A program made the translations under genes and the position numbers. From Coemansia sp. RSA 1804 (lineage: Eukaryota > Kickxellomycota > Kickxellomycetes > Kickxellales > Kickxellaceae), in assembly GCA_027578815.1 (NCBI GenBank), contig JANBTH010000339.1:1-20303 (forward strand): a DNA stretch of 20,303 nucleotides. The letters are read 5' to 3'. Under the pieces are notes generated by a model. The model ran no database searches. It was given only the letters and a program-made list of their open reading frames with translations, and was not told where the DNA came from. The first letter of the stretch is position 1. The number at the start of each line of letters is the position of its first letter. Shown here one piece after another: positions 1 to 8,348 of the stretch.

Positions 1-644
1 TCTGTGCTGGGTAGAGAGCCCAGCTCGGTAGATCTTTTGCACTGCGATTGATGGGCAGGCCCTGACGCCTTAAGTAGATCTCAGCCTGGATCCGTCCACG
101 TGTCCCTGATTATCCACATATCTAGGAACCGTCCGTCAGAACTGCAGAGAGCAATACGGAGGTTTATTTGTACTGCAGACAACATTTGCTGTAGTTGTCA
201 CTAATGTTTTTTTTGTTATTTCCGCTACTTGCAGTTGATTATGCTTTTATATGCTACTGCCTGATACTGTTTGGGAAGAACCAAAGCTACCAAACACTCT
301 AACGTTAAAATGTTTGTGATATGGTGACGGAGTCCATAGTTTCATCTATTTAACCAATACTCGACATAACAGATTGTTTTTTTTCTATATTAGCAGTTAA
401 AATCCATTTTATTCACTATCTCACACATTATATAATTCGCTATTCTGTTCACGTTTAACATCTGTTTTACACCTGGCTGCATCTCTTTCCTCCAAACCGT
501 CTTCTATCCACACGTAATGGCAGAACTGCATGTTGCTAAGAGGCATGTCTCTCTATGTACCACAGCATTTGCTGTGTTTTTAGAATAGATCCTGACATTT
601 GCTGTAGTAATATAGTGTAACTTGTGAGGATACCGACTCTATAG
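1..644. other. Upstream region of the Med1-like gene, content unresolved
   Basis: This stretch probably holds the promoter and one or more 5' exons of the + strand gene that follows, but I cannot fix them. A + strand frame is open from about 50 to 228 and includes a basic, helical-looking piece (RPSELQRAIRR, about 130-163), followed by a possible GT donor near 164. A separate ATG at 517 opens a 23-codon frame ending at a TAG. Neither can be joined to the exon at 645 with a strong donor. The sequence between 330 and 500 is A+T- and pyrimidine-rich and looks non-coding. A 14-bp direct repeat (182-195 and 595-608) lies here. Confidence 0.4.
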
Positions 645-2189
645 ACTGAATCATGTCTGTATCTGTCTTTGTTTATCGAGTGTAGTGAGTTGCTGCATAT
701 TGTAAAGATCCAAGAACAGCAAACCAAAACTGTGGCAGATGCAAAGGTATAGTGAGCGATAACCCCATGTCTATATAATTTTCCTCAAACTGGGCGGCTC
801 CATTACCCTCCTTGTTGGTTGCCTGCTTGCTAGCTTCGATTCTATTCTGGTAATTTACAGGCCGTTCAGCCATTCCCGTACTGCATTTTTTATTCATCTA
901 GGAACAAGTGGCCTATCTCCGAGATGTCCATCTTGCGCTCCTACTCCAAGAAGTAGATACCAACACCGTCCATTCTTTTTTTAGCGTTTCACTCCTTGTG
1001 GACCATGGTGCAAGCGAACTTCACATTATTTTGCATGAGCATAAGCTTGCAAACGGATGGATAGGTAGGAATAACTAGTGATATTATCTTTTTTTCTTGG
1101 CTGCGACATGTCTTGCGTTTCAATGCTTCTAGGGAAAACATCTCCCAACATCAAGTGGTATTCTGATTCTGGCACATCATTTCCATATGACTTTTAGGCA
1201 GACTAGAGCTCGATTCGACCATATGCAAACAACATACGACCGTATCGGCTTCTGCAACCGAATGCAAGGCTGGAAGGTAAGCAGGATACTGTGATCTACA
1301 CATATACTTATTGCCATTTACTATTAGGCATGACAAAACATCACAACCATACTAATCTCATGTTTTCCTATTGTTTAGCATCTTCCAATATCCCCTCCCG
1401 CCTGTATATGATGAATGGGCTGGACAATTTATCTTGGAATTTCGGCCTGAATACTTGGTTCCGGAGTATCTACGCGTGCCAACGACTGCGTGTGTTGCAG
1501 AGATTCATGTCGATATACTGGATGCTATCATATCCTGCGATTCTGCAGAGCAAACGCCGTCCAGGCCGTTGCCACCTGCATATCCCATCAACGCTCAGAT
1601 AAGTAGCATGCCCTGCGTCTGTGAAATTTGGCTAAAACAAGCTTATCAGCTTTTCAGTCATATGTCACTGTTCGGCTTCTTTCCCAGCAATTGCGGTGGA
1701 TCTGACGACCTTGCTGCTGGGATTCTACCCATCCTCTTGTTTGAGCATATGGCTGATCACGATAGTGATCGAGCTTCTCGGATCATGACTGGCACATACA
1801 CTGCTGAATTCGGTATTTCTAGCAAGGCGGGCTGTGTAGAATCTGTAACTATAATGTGCGTTCCAGCTGGCGATGGCAGCATTTTATTACGCATCTGCTC
1901 GGCAGACCGATTGGCCTACTCCGCCATTGTATTTTCATTGATTAGGCGCTTGAAACTGCTGCTGTTGCTTTGCTTGGATGGCAAAAAACCGTTTTTCGGT
2001 CAAGCCACTACACCGGTTACTGGCCTTGATGCATTGAATTCGCTTGAGCGGTTGCAAGAGAAATGTATGGCGGCTGTTGCTGAACTACTGCAGCACAGAT
2101 CAGGAAATACACCATTAGATACCACTGACCATTCTGAAAACATCGACTGTGTGGCCGTTGAATGTGGCTTGATCCAGCAAACTAGTTGA
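645..2189 (+). CDS. Probable Mediator complex subunit Med1 (5' end incomplete)
   Basis: Four exons can be read: 645-746, 902-1064, 1198-1276 and 1379-2189, with introns 747-901 (gtatag...ctag), 1065-1197 (gtagga...tttag) and 1277-1378 (gtaagc...tttag). All phases match and give 384 residues ending at TGA 2187-2189. The fold-like order resembles the Med1 domain. A beta-hairpin (YLSLFIE...LLHIVKIQ) parallels the FYVEV..L..VKV start of animal Med1 and is followed by helices. A later strand, GQFILEFRPEYLVPEYL, parallels the FFLKFPQPIPVS strand. An ILLRICSADRLAYSAIVFSL segment parallels Med1's P.ILNLIR..VAYNTLIGSC. If correct, it is a nuclear subunit of the Mediator middle module, linking activators to RNA polymerase II. 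The N-terminal exon or exons are missing from this model. The splicing is well supported; the family call comes from remembered patterns and is moderate. Confidence 0.5.
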
Positions 2190-2260
2190 TTCGGTTATGT
2201 CACGGATACTCCAAAACATGATGGCTCTCGTCTTGATCAGCAAAGGGGTGTGGTTTCCTA

Positions 2261-2266
2261 TTTATT
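2261..2266 (-). terminator. Poly(A) signal of the mitochondrial GluRS gene
   Basis: TTTATT on the + strand reads AATAAA on the - strand, about 83 bp past the stop codon of the glutamyl-tRNA synthetase gene. It lies in the 159-bp gap between that gene and the convergent Med1-like gene. Confidence 0.5.
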
Positions 2267-2348
2267 TCTACCATGTTATCTTCCATTAACAAAGAACACG
2301 TTATATAGCAAAGGATCTGCTGCATCGCTCTGCTTTTCGCTACAAAGA

Positions 2349-4190
2349 TTACTCTGGGCCGGACTGAGACAAAGTGTCCATATGTATCTCATCTGATTCG
2401 ATCAGCTCAAGTGCGTGGTCTAGTCGGCGCAATATCGTGTCTGCAGAGAGAAAAGACAAGAGTTCAGGAACCGTGGGACCACTAGATCTCCCTGTAAGTG
2501 CAAGTCTGAGCATCATCATTATATGCTTGGTTGGCACATCCACACTGGCTGCCACTTCTTTTGCAAACCCAGTCCAATTACTATCTACGTCTTCGCTTCT
2601 ATCTGAGGGTTGGGTGATGTTCTGAGACCTTTTGGCAATGGCGTTCCTTATGTTGTTCAAAATCAGCAGTCGCTTTTCGGCTGGCACCTTCTGTAGTATC
2701 TGGACGGCAGACTGAGTACGCAAGTCGGGATCCACAAACAAGAAGGGCGCGACATTGTATACATCGCTCGCAAACAACAAGCGGTCGCTGCATATGTGCA
2801 ATGCTCTTTCAATAGTCGCTCTACTGAGTCTATTTGAATCCAATACTGGGTTATGTCTCAGTCGCTCATATACCTGAGCTGCAACTCCTGGCAGCGTGGT
2901 TGGGCTGCTTATCTCGCGACGTAGATGCTGTCGGTTTAGCCAGTCTAGCTTTTCGCGAGACACAATAGACTTGCTCCGACTCAGCCCTCCAAGAGAAAAC
3001 ACGCCTTCAAGCTCCTTTAGGGTGAACAACTCGCGAGAGTCGCTAGGATGCCAGCCCAGGAGGGCCACATAGTTTATTACAGCTGATGGGAGATATCCCT
3101 GATCAATGTACCCTTGTATGGGGCCATCTTTGTTGCGCTTTGAAAGCTTGGATCCGTCGCTGTTCATTAGCAGCGGAAGATGGGCATACTGTGGAACCGT
3201 CCAGCCAAAGGCCTTGAACAGCGTACGGTGCTTTGGTGTGGACATTAGCCACTCTTCTCCACGCAGCACATGCGTGATCCCCATGAGATGGTCATCAACC
3301 ACGTTTGCTAGGTGATATGTCGGTAACCCGTCGCTCTTCAGCAGCACAGCATCATCAAACCCAGCAGGCCCTCGAAAGCGCATGTTGCCGTATACTATAT
3401 CATTGAAACCGGCTACATCGGCAGACGCAGGATCCGCAGGGTTTGCCGAAAGCATGCGGATTGTGAATGGCTCGCCTGTGCGCAGCTTCTCGTCAATTTG
3501 GCGCTGCGATAGATTCAGACAGTGTCTGTCATACATTGGCGCGCGACCTTGGGAACTGGAGTTGGCACGTATTGACTCTAGACGCCGCGCGTCGCAGAAA
3601 CAGCGATAAGCGGCGCCCTTATTCAAGAGCTCGTGTGCGTATTGCAAGTAGATCTTGCTCCTTTGTGACTGGAAAAAGGTGGTGGTGGTGGAGTCGACAC
3701 TGCACTTTCCGGGCCCCTCGTCAAAAAGCAGCCCAGCCCATTCAAGAGTTCTGACAATGTTTTCTGTTGCGCCTGGCACAAGTCTCTTCTGGTCGGTGTC
3801 TTCGATCCTCAAGATAAACGATCCGCCGTACCTTCGAGCCAGCAGATAGCTGAACAGCGCAGTGCGCAAGCCACCGAGATGCAACATTCCTGTAGGGCTA
3901 GGAGCAAACCGAACCCTGACAGGCCCAGTTGGCTCCACCGGCGAATGTGCGCAGGACTCATTCGTAAGAGAACGGGAATATGTACGTGGTCGAAGGCCTT
4001 TGGGATACAAGAGAGCACTCAGGCCATGTCTGCTGGAACAAGAACATGCTGGATGCTTTAGCGACGTTAACATGTCAGTTGTGGATGCTGTGACAATAAA
4101 CCAGGTGTATAGTGAGAACCTTTTTTTCTTGTAGAAGAGCTGGATAAAGAAGGCCTGGCTTTTCTGGCTTGTCCAAACTTGTGCTTTCAT
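2349..4190 (-). CDS. EARS2: Mitochondrial glutamyl-tRNA synthetase
   Basis: Attaches glutamate to tRNA(Glu), and possibly to tRNA(Gln) for later amidation, in mitochondrial translation. It is a class I aminoacyl-tRNA synthetase of the bacterial GluRS type. Residues 91-101 (VRVRFAPSPTG) lead into the HIGH-equivalent HLGG (104-107), IEDTD follows at 129-133, and the KMSKS-equivalent KLSKR is at 348-352. The C-terminal part, to residue 613, is the helical anticodon-binding region. The segment before residue 90 is Arg/Ser/Lys-rich and has few acidic residues, as expected for a mitochondrial presequence. Two starts are possible: the first ATG at 4190, used here, or Met40 at 4073, which gives a cleaner presequence (MLTSLKHPACS...). 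No intron is evident. The gene is divergent from the NDUFAF8-like gene with 153 bp between starts. Confidence 0.93.
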   Translation of the reverse strand: MKAQVWTSQKSQAFFIQLFYKKKRFSLYTWFIVTASTTDMLTSLKHPACSCSSRHGLSALLYPKGLRPRTYSRSLTNESCAHSPVEPTGPVRVRFAPSPTGMLHLGGLRTALFSYLLARRYGGSFILRIEDTDQKRLVPGATENIVRTLEWAGLLFDEGPGKCSVDSTTTTFFQSQRSKIYLQYAHELLNKGAAYRCFCDARRLESIRANSSSQGRAPMYDRHCLNLSQRQIDEKLRTGEPFTIRMLSANPADPASADVAGFNDIVYGNMRFRGPAGFDDAVLLKSDGLPTYHLANVVDDHLMGITHVLRGEEWLMSTPKHRTLFKAFGWTVPQYAHLPLLMNSDGSKLSKRNKDGPIQGYIDQGYLPSAVINYVALLGWHPSDSRELFTLKELEGVFSLGGLSRSKSIVSREKLDWLNRQHLRREISSPTTLPGVAAQVYERLRHNPVLDSNRLSRATIERALHICSDRLLFASDVYNVAPFLFVDPDLRTQSAVQILQKVPAEKRLLILNNIRNAIAKRSQNITQPSDRSEDVDSNWTGFAKEVAASVDVPTKHIMMMLRLALTGRSSGPTVPELLSFLSADTILRRLDHALELIESDEIHMDTLSQSGPE

Positions 4191-4343
4191 TTTACTGGAT
4201 TAATCTTTAAAATTTTTCAGCCGTGGGAGGAGGGGATGTTTGAAGCTTAAACGCAACTCTTCTATCTCATCTTTTTTCTTTCGTGATCCTGTTACTTGTT
4301 TCATTTTTGTTTCCGCTAAACGCAGCTACGACGGAAGAGAGAA
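4191..4343. promoter_or_regulatory. Short bidirectional promoter region between EARS2 and NDUFAF8-like gene
   Basis: Only 153 bp separate the first ATG of the mitochondrial GluRS (- strand) from the ATG of the NDUFAF8-like gene (+ strand), so both probably start from this stretch. It is T-rich on the side of the small gene (4265-4320) and has a purine-rich GGGAGGAGGGG block near 4225-4235. I see no TATA box. Confidence 0.5.
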
Positions 4344-4547
4344 ATGCCCAGCCAGCAACATCAGGCAAACAAGGCCCGCAGGCTTGTGCTGACGCTCGAG
4401 AAGGGTCTTACAAACTGTGCTACAGAAGCAGCAACGTACGGAAAGTGTGTTGTGGCCAATGTTGAAGCGGCTGGAAAACATACATGCGAAGCCCAATTCC
4501 AGACATTCAAGGCCTGTGCACAGAAGGCTTTGGGGCGGAAGTGGTAG
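4344..4547 (+). CDS. NDUFAF8: Twin CX9C protein, complex I assembly factor NDUFAF8-like
   Basis: A 67-residue single-exon protein with four cysteines spaced as two CX9C motifs: Cys25-x9-Cys35 and Cys48-x9-Cys58. This is the CHCH-type helical hairpin, oxidised in the intermembrane space by the Mia40 pathway. The EAATYGKCV core closely resembles the EAAAYGRCV core of human NDUFAF8 (C17orf89), a complex I assembly factor that works with NDUFAF5, and the length matches that family. The ATG lies in a purine-rich context (gagaaATG) and no upstream in-frame Met is needed. It shares a short divergent promoter region with EARS2 and converges on PRMT3 with 148 bp between. The NDUFB3 gene elsewhere in the window shows that the organism has complex I. 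Other twin CX9C families are possible, but the spacing and core fit NDUFAF8 best. Confidence 0.8.
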   Translation: MPSQQHQANKARRLVLTLEKGLTNCATEAATYGKCVVANVEAAGKHTCEAQFQTFKACAQKALGRKW

Positions 4548-4695
4548 AAACAAGGATATCGCCATATCTGTGCAATGGTTTCTTAGTTCTCAATATCCAG
4601 CTGGTTGTGTAGTATTCAAATGTATGACCGACTTTAACAGATAACTTTGTGAAATGGGACATTAATGATCCATGATACTGTTTTGCAAAACTCGC

Positions 4696-6477
4696 CTACC
4701 GCAGCTGGTATCTCTGGCGTATAGCGGAGAGTTTTCTAGCACCATTTTCCGTATGCTTCTCTCCGGCCGCCACAAGGTAGTATGTGATGTCCATGTCAAG
4801 CTCACGCGGGTTGGTGGCACTCTTAGCGCATGTGAATGTGCCATGCAACTCGTCTCCAAGCTCCATGCAGATGGGTTCGCGCAACAAGAAGACAGTTTGT
4901 TTCCAGTGGGTTGGGGTTCCGTGGGGGCCAGTTGTGAAACCGTGCATCGATGACTCTGGCCGCTTCCATAGCGCCCTGCCGTCTGCCTGGCGAGCCCTGG
5001 CTGGCACTTCCTCGTCATTCGTGTAGGCCGAAAGACAGAGCTCTTCATAGCTGGGTCCAGAGGATGCTTGGGTGCGCGAGAAGGCAACGTCAAAATATCC
5101 AAGCAGAGCATGAGCCGTGGCTTTCTGCGTTGCCTTGATCACAAACGAGCTGGAAAAATCCAGCTTGGATGGGGATGTTGTTCCGTGGTCGATTTCGGCA
5201 AGAAGTGCACGCGTAGCCATTACAGAAGACGATGGAACCACATCAACATCTGCCTCCACAACAGATCCTCCCTGCTTCATAGAAGACATCTTGAATCCGT
5301 ACACGTTGTCCCAGTAGTTGGCACGATCATTCATGTAGTCCTCGTCACTTATGGCGGTCAAATAAATATACGATGCGCTTGGCGCCAGAAGTCCGCCGGG
5401 AGCAAGATAACGATCGCGCGCAACCAGAACAGAATCAAGCATGGCCTCAAACAACAAAAAGTAGCCCATCCATTCGGACACAATTATGTCAACCTTTTCA
5501 ACGGGAAGCTCCAGATCCTCGATCTTTCCTTTAACCAGCGTGATTATGCCGTCGAGATTGTTCTCAATAACGTTAGCCTGGGCCTTGTGGATAATGTCCG
5601 AGTTGTCAACGGCTATAACCTTTGCTGCGCCAGCACGCGCAGCAAACATCGAAAGGATGCCAGTTCCGCATCCAACATCCAAAACCACCTTGCCTTTAAA
5701 CAGGTCCTTGTTGTCGTACATAAAATCGCGATATCCCTCGGTGCGCACTTTATCCTGTAGCATCTGCATGTGGATGTCGTTTCCAGCGTACGAGTTGAAG
5801 TAGTAATCGGATCCACCAGTCTCGCTTTGTGCCGTTCCGCTTAAACCACCTGTGTGGCTTTCGCCTTCTTTCTGAGAGTCGTCTCCTGCATTGTAGAATT
5901 GTTGTTTGACCATCTGTCTGTACTCTTCAAATTGGCTTGTCACGGATCTGACCTCGCGCTCACGCATGGTGAGCTGCTGTTCCAGCTCCTTTATGCGTCC
6001 CATGAGCTCACGCTCCTTCAGTGTTTCTGCAGCGGCGGCTCCATCAGACCTTCCTGTGCAACTGCTCGCAACTGAGATGGAGTCGTCAAGATCCAGCTCG
6101 TCTAGCGCATACAGCAGAGCGTCTTCGGCTAATGTTGGCTTAAGATACGCATCATCCGACAGAAACGCCTCTGTCCCATCAACTGCAAATGATGGTGTCG
6201 CCCCATTAGCCGGATCTGGGTCGTTGATCTCCTTTGTCCGTATGTAGTTCACCAGTCGCATGCATTGGTAAAAATCTAGCTCATGATCTGCCCGCACCTT
6301 GAGGAAATCAAACCCATGCGCCTGCTTTGCATGTCTAAACAAAATAGCAGAGCTGTTGAATGTCTGCGAACAGAACAAGCACTTCATAGGCGTATCCATC
6401 TCGCCATCCTCCCAATCATCCCAGCGGTCATCCTGGGTATCCCATCCCGACTCGGAACACGAAGATACAACTGACAT
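4696..6477 (-). CDS. PRMT3: Protein arginine N-methyltransferase 3 (zinc-finger PRMT)
   Basis: Type I arginine methyltransferase; in other fungi and animals PRMT3 is cytosolic and methylates ribosomal protein uS5 (Rps2). The 593-residue product starts at the first in-frame ATG (6475-6477); the open frame continues upstream without another ATG. An acidic N-terminus (WDDWEDGEMD) precedes a C2H2 finger with Cys33, Cys36, His49 and His54, then an acidic linker and a coiled coil (about 155-195). The catalytic domain has SAM motif I VLDVGCGTG (265-273), AVDNSD (289-294), the double-E loop with Glu335 and Glu344 in SEWMGYF...E, and the THW loop (523-525). Roughly 45 extra residues (about 468-512) sit just before the THW loop. 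No intron is needed. The 3' end converges on the NDUFAF8-like gene and the 5' end diverges from SEN54. Confidence 0.94.
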   Translation of the reverse strand: MSVVSSCSESGWDTQDDRWDDWEDGEMDTPMKCLFCSQTFNSSAILFRHAKQAHGFDFLKVRADHELDFYQCMRLVNYIRTKEINDPDPANGATPSFAVDGTEAFLSDDAYLKPTLAEDALLYALDELDLDDSISVASSCTGRSDGAAAAETLKERELMGRIKELEQQLTMREREVRSVTSQFEEYRQMVKQQFYNAGDDSQKEGESHTGGLSGTAQSETGGSDYYFNSYAGNDIHMQMLQDKVRTEGYRDFMYDNKDLFKGKVVLDVGCGTGILSMFAARAGAAKVIAVDNSDIIHKAQANVIENNLDGIITLVKGKIEDLELPVEKVDIIVSEWMGYFLLFEAMLDSVLVARDRYLAPGGLLAPSASYIYLTAISDEDYMNDRANYWDNVYGFKMSSMKQGGSVVEADVDVVPSSSVMATRALLAEIDHGTTSPSKLDFSSSFVIKATQKATAHALLGYFDVAFSRTQASSGPSYEELCLSAYTNDEEVPARARQADGRALWKRPESSMHGFTTGPHGTPTHWKQTVFLLREPICMELGDELHGTFTCAKSATNPRELDMDITYYLVAAGEKHTENGARKLSAIRQRYQLR

Positions 6478-6831
6478 TGGTGCGGGTGCTTGCTTTCTCT
6501 TTTCGTCTTGCAAGAAAAGTAGATAATAAAGGAAAATAGCAAAACTACTTTGAATCGAAAGCAAAAGTGGGTGTACAATATGATCTGATTTGAACTTTTC
6601 TTTGTCTGGCAAAATTTTTATTGCATGGGGAAAAAAAAATTAAAACCAACCTATATCACATGATGTGACCAAAACTGGTAGTATATTTAATGACATGACG
6701 TTAGCAATACGCTCTTTTCCTATAAATATCAGGCTGACATATAAACCAGCAGACTTTTATAACTTTATTTTTGCTTTAATTAGGTAGCCTGTTTAGATTT
6801 CCTATTTGCTTCAAAGAGACGTTTAGTATAA
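6478..6831. promoter_or_regulatory. Divergent promoter region PRMT3 / SEN54
   Basis: 354 bp between the two start codons. It contains the TATA-like element at 6721-6728, a 13-bp near-palindrome TCACATGATGTGA at 6656-6668 with an E-box core CACATG, and TGACGTTA at 6696-6703, one base from a CRE/ATF octamer. The functional reading is inference from motif shape only. Confidence 0.45.
6721..6728 (+). promoter_or_regulatory. TATA box upstream of SEN54
   Basis: TATAAATA lies about 104 bp upstream of the SEN54 start codon, a reasonable distance for a fungal TATA element. A second ATATAAA occurs at about 6739-6745. Confidence 0.45.
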
Positions 6832-8100
6832 ATGGATAGCGCGAACACACCTAACATACGGTTAGCAACATGTGCAAACCGTGCTGATGATGATGATGAC
6901 GACAACTTTACTGATGTTGATTTGTTCCTTCGGGACAACGACGTATCGACTGCTGATCGTATAAATGTTCCTGGAAAAGTTTCTTTGCCATTAGAAGCCG
7001 ACATTGAAATGAAAGCAACAAAGATACTTATTGGAGCATACAGACGAATGCTCAGCGTGCCACCAAAAACATCTCGAAAGTCCTGTACTGGGGAGTGGGC
7101 CAATGATGGATACCGAGTAACTGTTGCAAATCCAACAACCACGATATCTCGCACATCAGGATGGTCACATTCTGGGCTAACATACCTTAACCCTGAGGAA
7201 TGGATTATGTTCTACGAGCGAGGCATACTGCGGATCTGTGATCCTGGGACACAAACCAACGTCGCGCTCGCCAGTACATGGATCAACGCATTCAATAATC
7301 CGTGCTTTGAATTACATAGATTCCGGGCATATTCCATCCTGCGTCGACTTGGTTATATTGCTGCCAATGTGCCCAAAGACGCCCATGTTCACGATACATC
7401 TGTATCTCTCACAAGCCCGAGTTTGCCGGGGCCCAGTTTAGCAGGCATTGCAACATATAGCTATGGTAAGTGTGATATTCAAATAGCACTCTCACCCTTA
7501 TTCTCGACTTTTTTTTTTACAACAATATTGTATTTTATGCATGTCATATGGCCACAATAGGCCGACTAAGCTACAAGCATTTCATTCTTGGCTAATAGAA
7601 GCTTATGTCTGTCTTTTTTGAGAGTATAGCTCAAGTGTTTAACGGGCTGCTACAGCGTGCTCCATCAAGTGTCAATGGACAGAACATAATAGTGACACCT
7701 TCAACAGGCATTTGCACCAACAGATCCAGCATAGATGCAAGCTATAGTGTGTATACGCCAGGCTCAAAATACAAGAAACGGGATCCTCCAACACCACAGT
7801 ATACGTTGATAGCTCAAGCGTAAGTGTAAATATTATAATGTCATTATACTAGCTGTGCGTTGAAAAGCGAAATTCAGTCTGTTTGTATGCTTGTTTTCTG
7901 ACCAGCGATTATATACATTAACAAACCATTGGTAATTACATATCGATTGTAGTTCAACAGACGAAATCCCAAACGTCGATGCCCTTAATTATTGGGAAAA
8001 CCACAACCACGAGGCCTCTACTCTTTTCTCAGTGAGTGAACCGGGAAGCACTGGGTTTCTAAGCATAAAAGCTATCGAGATCCAGAGTCCGTCTCACTGA
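6832..8100 (+). CDS. SEN54: tRNA-splicing endonuclease subunit Sen54
   Basis: Structural subunit of the heterotetrameric tRNA-splicing endonuclease (Sen2-Sen34-Sen54-Sen15), which cuts introns from pre-tRNAs. Three exons: 6832-7465, 7630-7819 and 7953-8100, with introns 7466-7629 (gtaagt...gtatag) and 7820-7952 (gtaagt...tgtag). Together they give 323 residues. The Sen54 N-terminal domain is plain: WSHSGLTYLNPEEW, YERGILRI, then RAYSILRRLGYIAA. The first junction creates YSYAQVFNGLLQRAP, matching the (S)YxDVFxxLQxIP block of fungal Sen54 proteins. SVYTPGSKYKKRDPPTP and FSVSEPGSTGFLSIKAIEI match the family C-terminus. A run of six Asp (about residues 19-24) precedes the domain. The protein is short for the family (yeast 467, human 526 residues), the loss being in the middle linker. 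An acceptor at 7561 is in phase but hits TAA TAG, which argues for the acceptor at 7629. Confidence 0.88.
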
Positions 8101-8160
8101 CTAGTAATCTAGAGTAGCTGCAAGAACATATACTTTAACTTTTCCAACTGCAGCTCTTTC

Positions 8161-8166
8161 AATAAA
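8161..8166 (+). terminator. Poly(A) signal of SEN54
   Basis: AATAAA starts 61 bp after the SEN54 stop codon and is followed by an A-rich run. Confidence 0.6.
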
Positions 8167-8275
8167 AAAAACAAGCGTGTCAAGCGCTCAAAAGTGATGA
8201 TTGATGAATGGAGAAACGATAGAATGTAGGAAATAACACGTCAGCATGTAAGCCGCAAAGCCAGCTTTCCGGACA

Positions 8276-8348
8276 GACCGCATATTCACGTTAAACAGAC
8301 CATATGCGGTCCTTCAACCGCCAACTCTAGTCGCTCCACACTGGCGGT
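8276..8348. repeat. Two tandem inverted repeats (hairpins)
   Basis: The first has 10-bp perfect arms, GACCGCATAT at 8276-8285 and ATATGCGGTC at 8302-8311, with a 16-nt loop. The second has 7-bp perfect arms, ACCGCCA at 8317-8323 and TGGCGGT at 8342-8348, with an 18-nt loop. Both lie in the convergent 3' region of SEN54 and the HSF gene, so a role in RNA 3'-end structure is possible but unproven. Confidence 0.55.

Noticed and set aside
1141..1197. Possible extra exon of the Med1-like gene after CTAG near 1133
   Set aside because: In the phase set by the preceding exon it runs into TAG at the end, and its phase cannot be matched to the next exon; direct joining of 1064 to 1198 works.
5208..5213. 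ACGCGT inside PRMT3 as an MCB element
   Set aside because: It lies in coding sequence and is expected by chance at this frequency.
5068..5760. 230-codon + frame inside PRMT3
   Set aside because: Shadow of the PRMT3 coding strand; PRMT3 motifs on the opposite strand are unambiguous.
7402..7598. Alternative SEN54 intron with donor GTATCT at 7402
   Set aside because: Phase fits the acceptor at 7598, but the donor is weaker than GTAAGT at 7466 and the product lacks the YxxVFxxLQ block formed by joining 7465 to 7630.
8276..8348. tRNA-like or small RNA gene
   Set aside because: The stems do not form a cloverleaf and there is no B-box-like sequence in place; kept only as inverted repeats.
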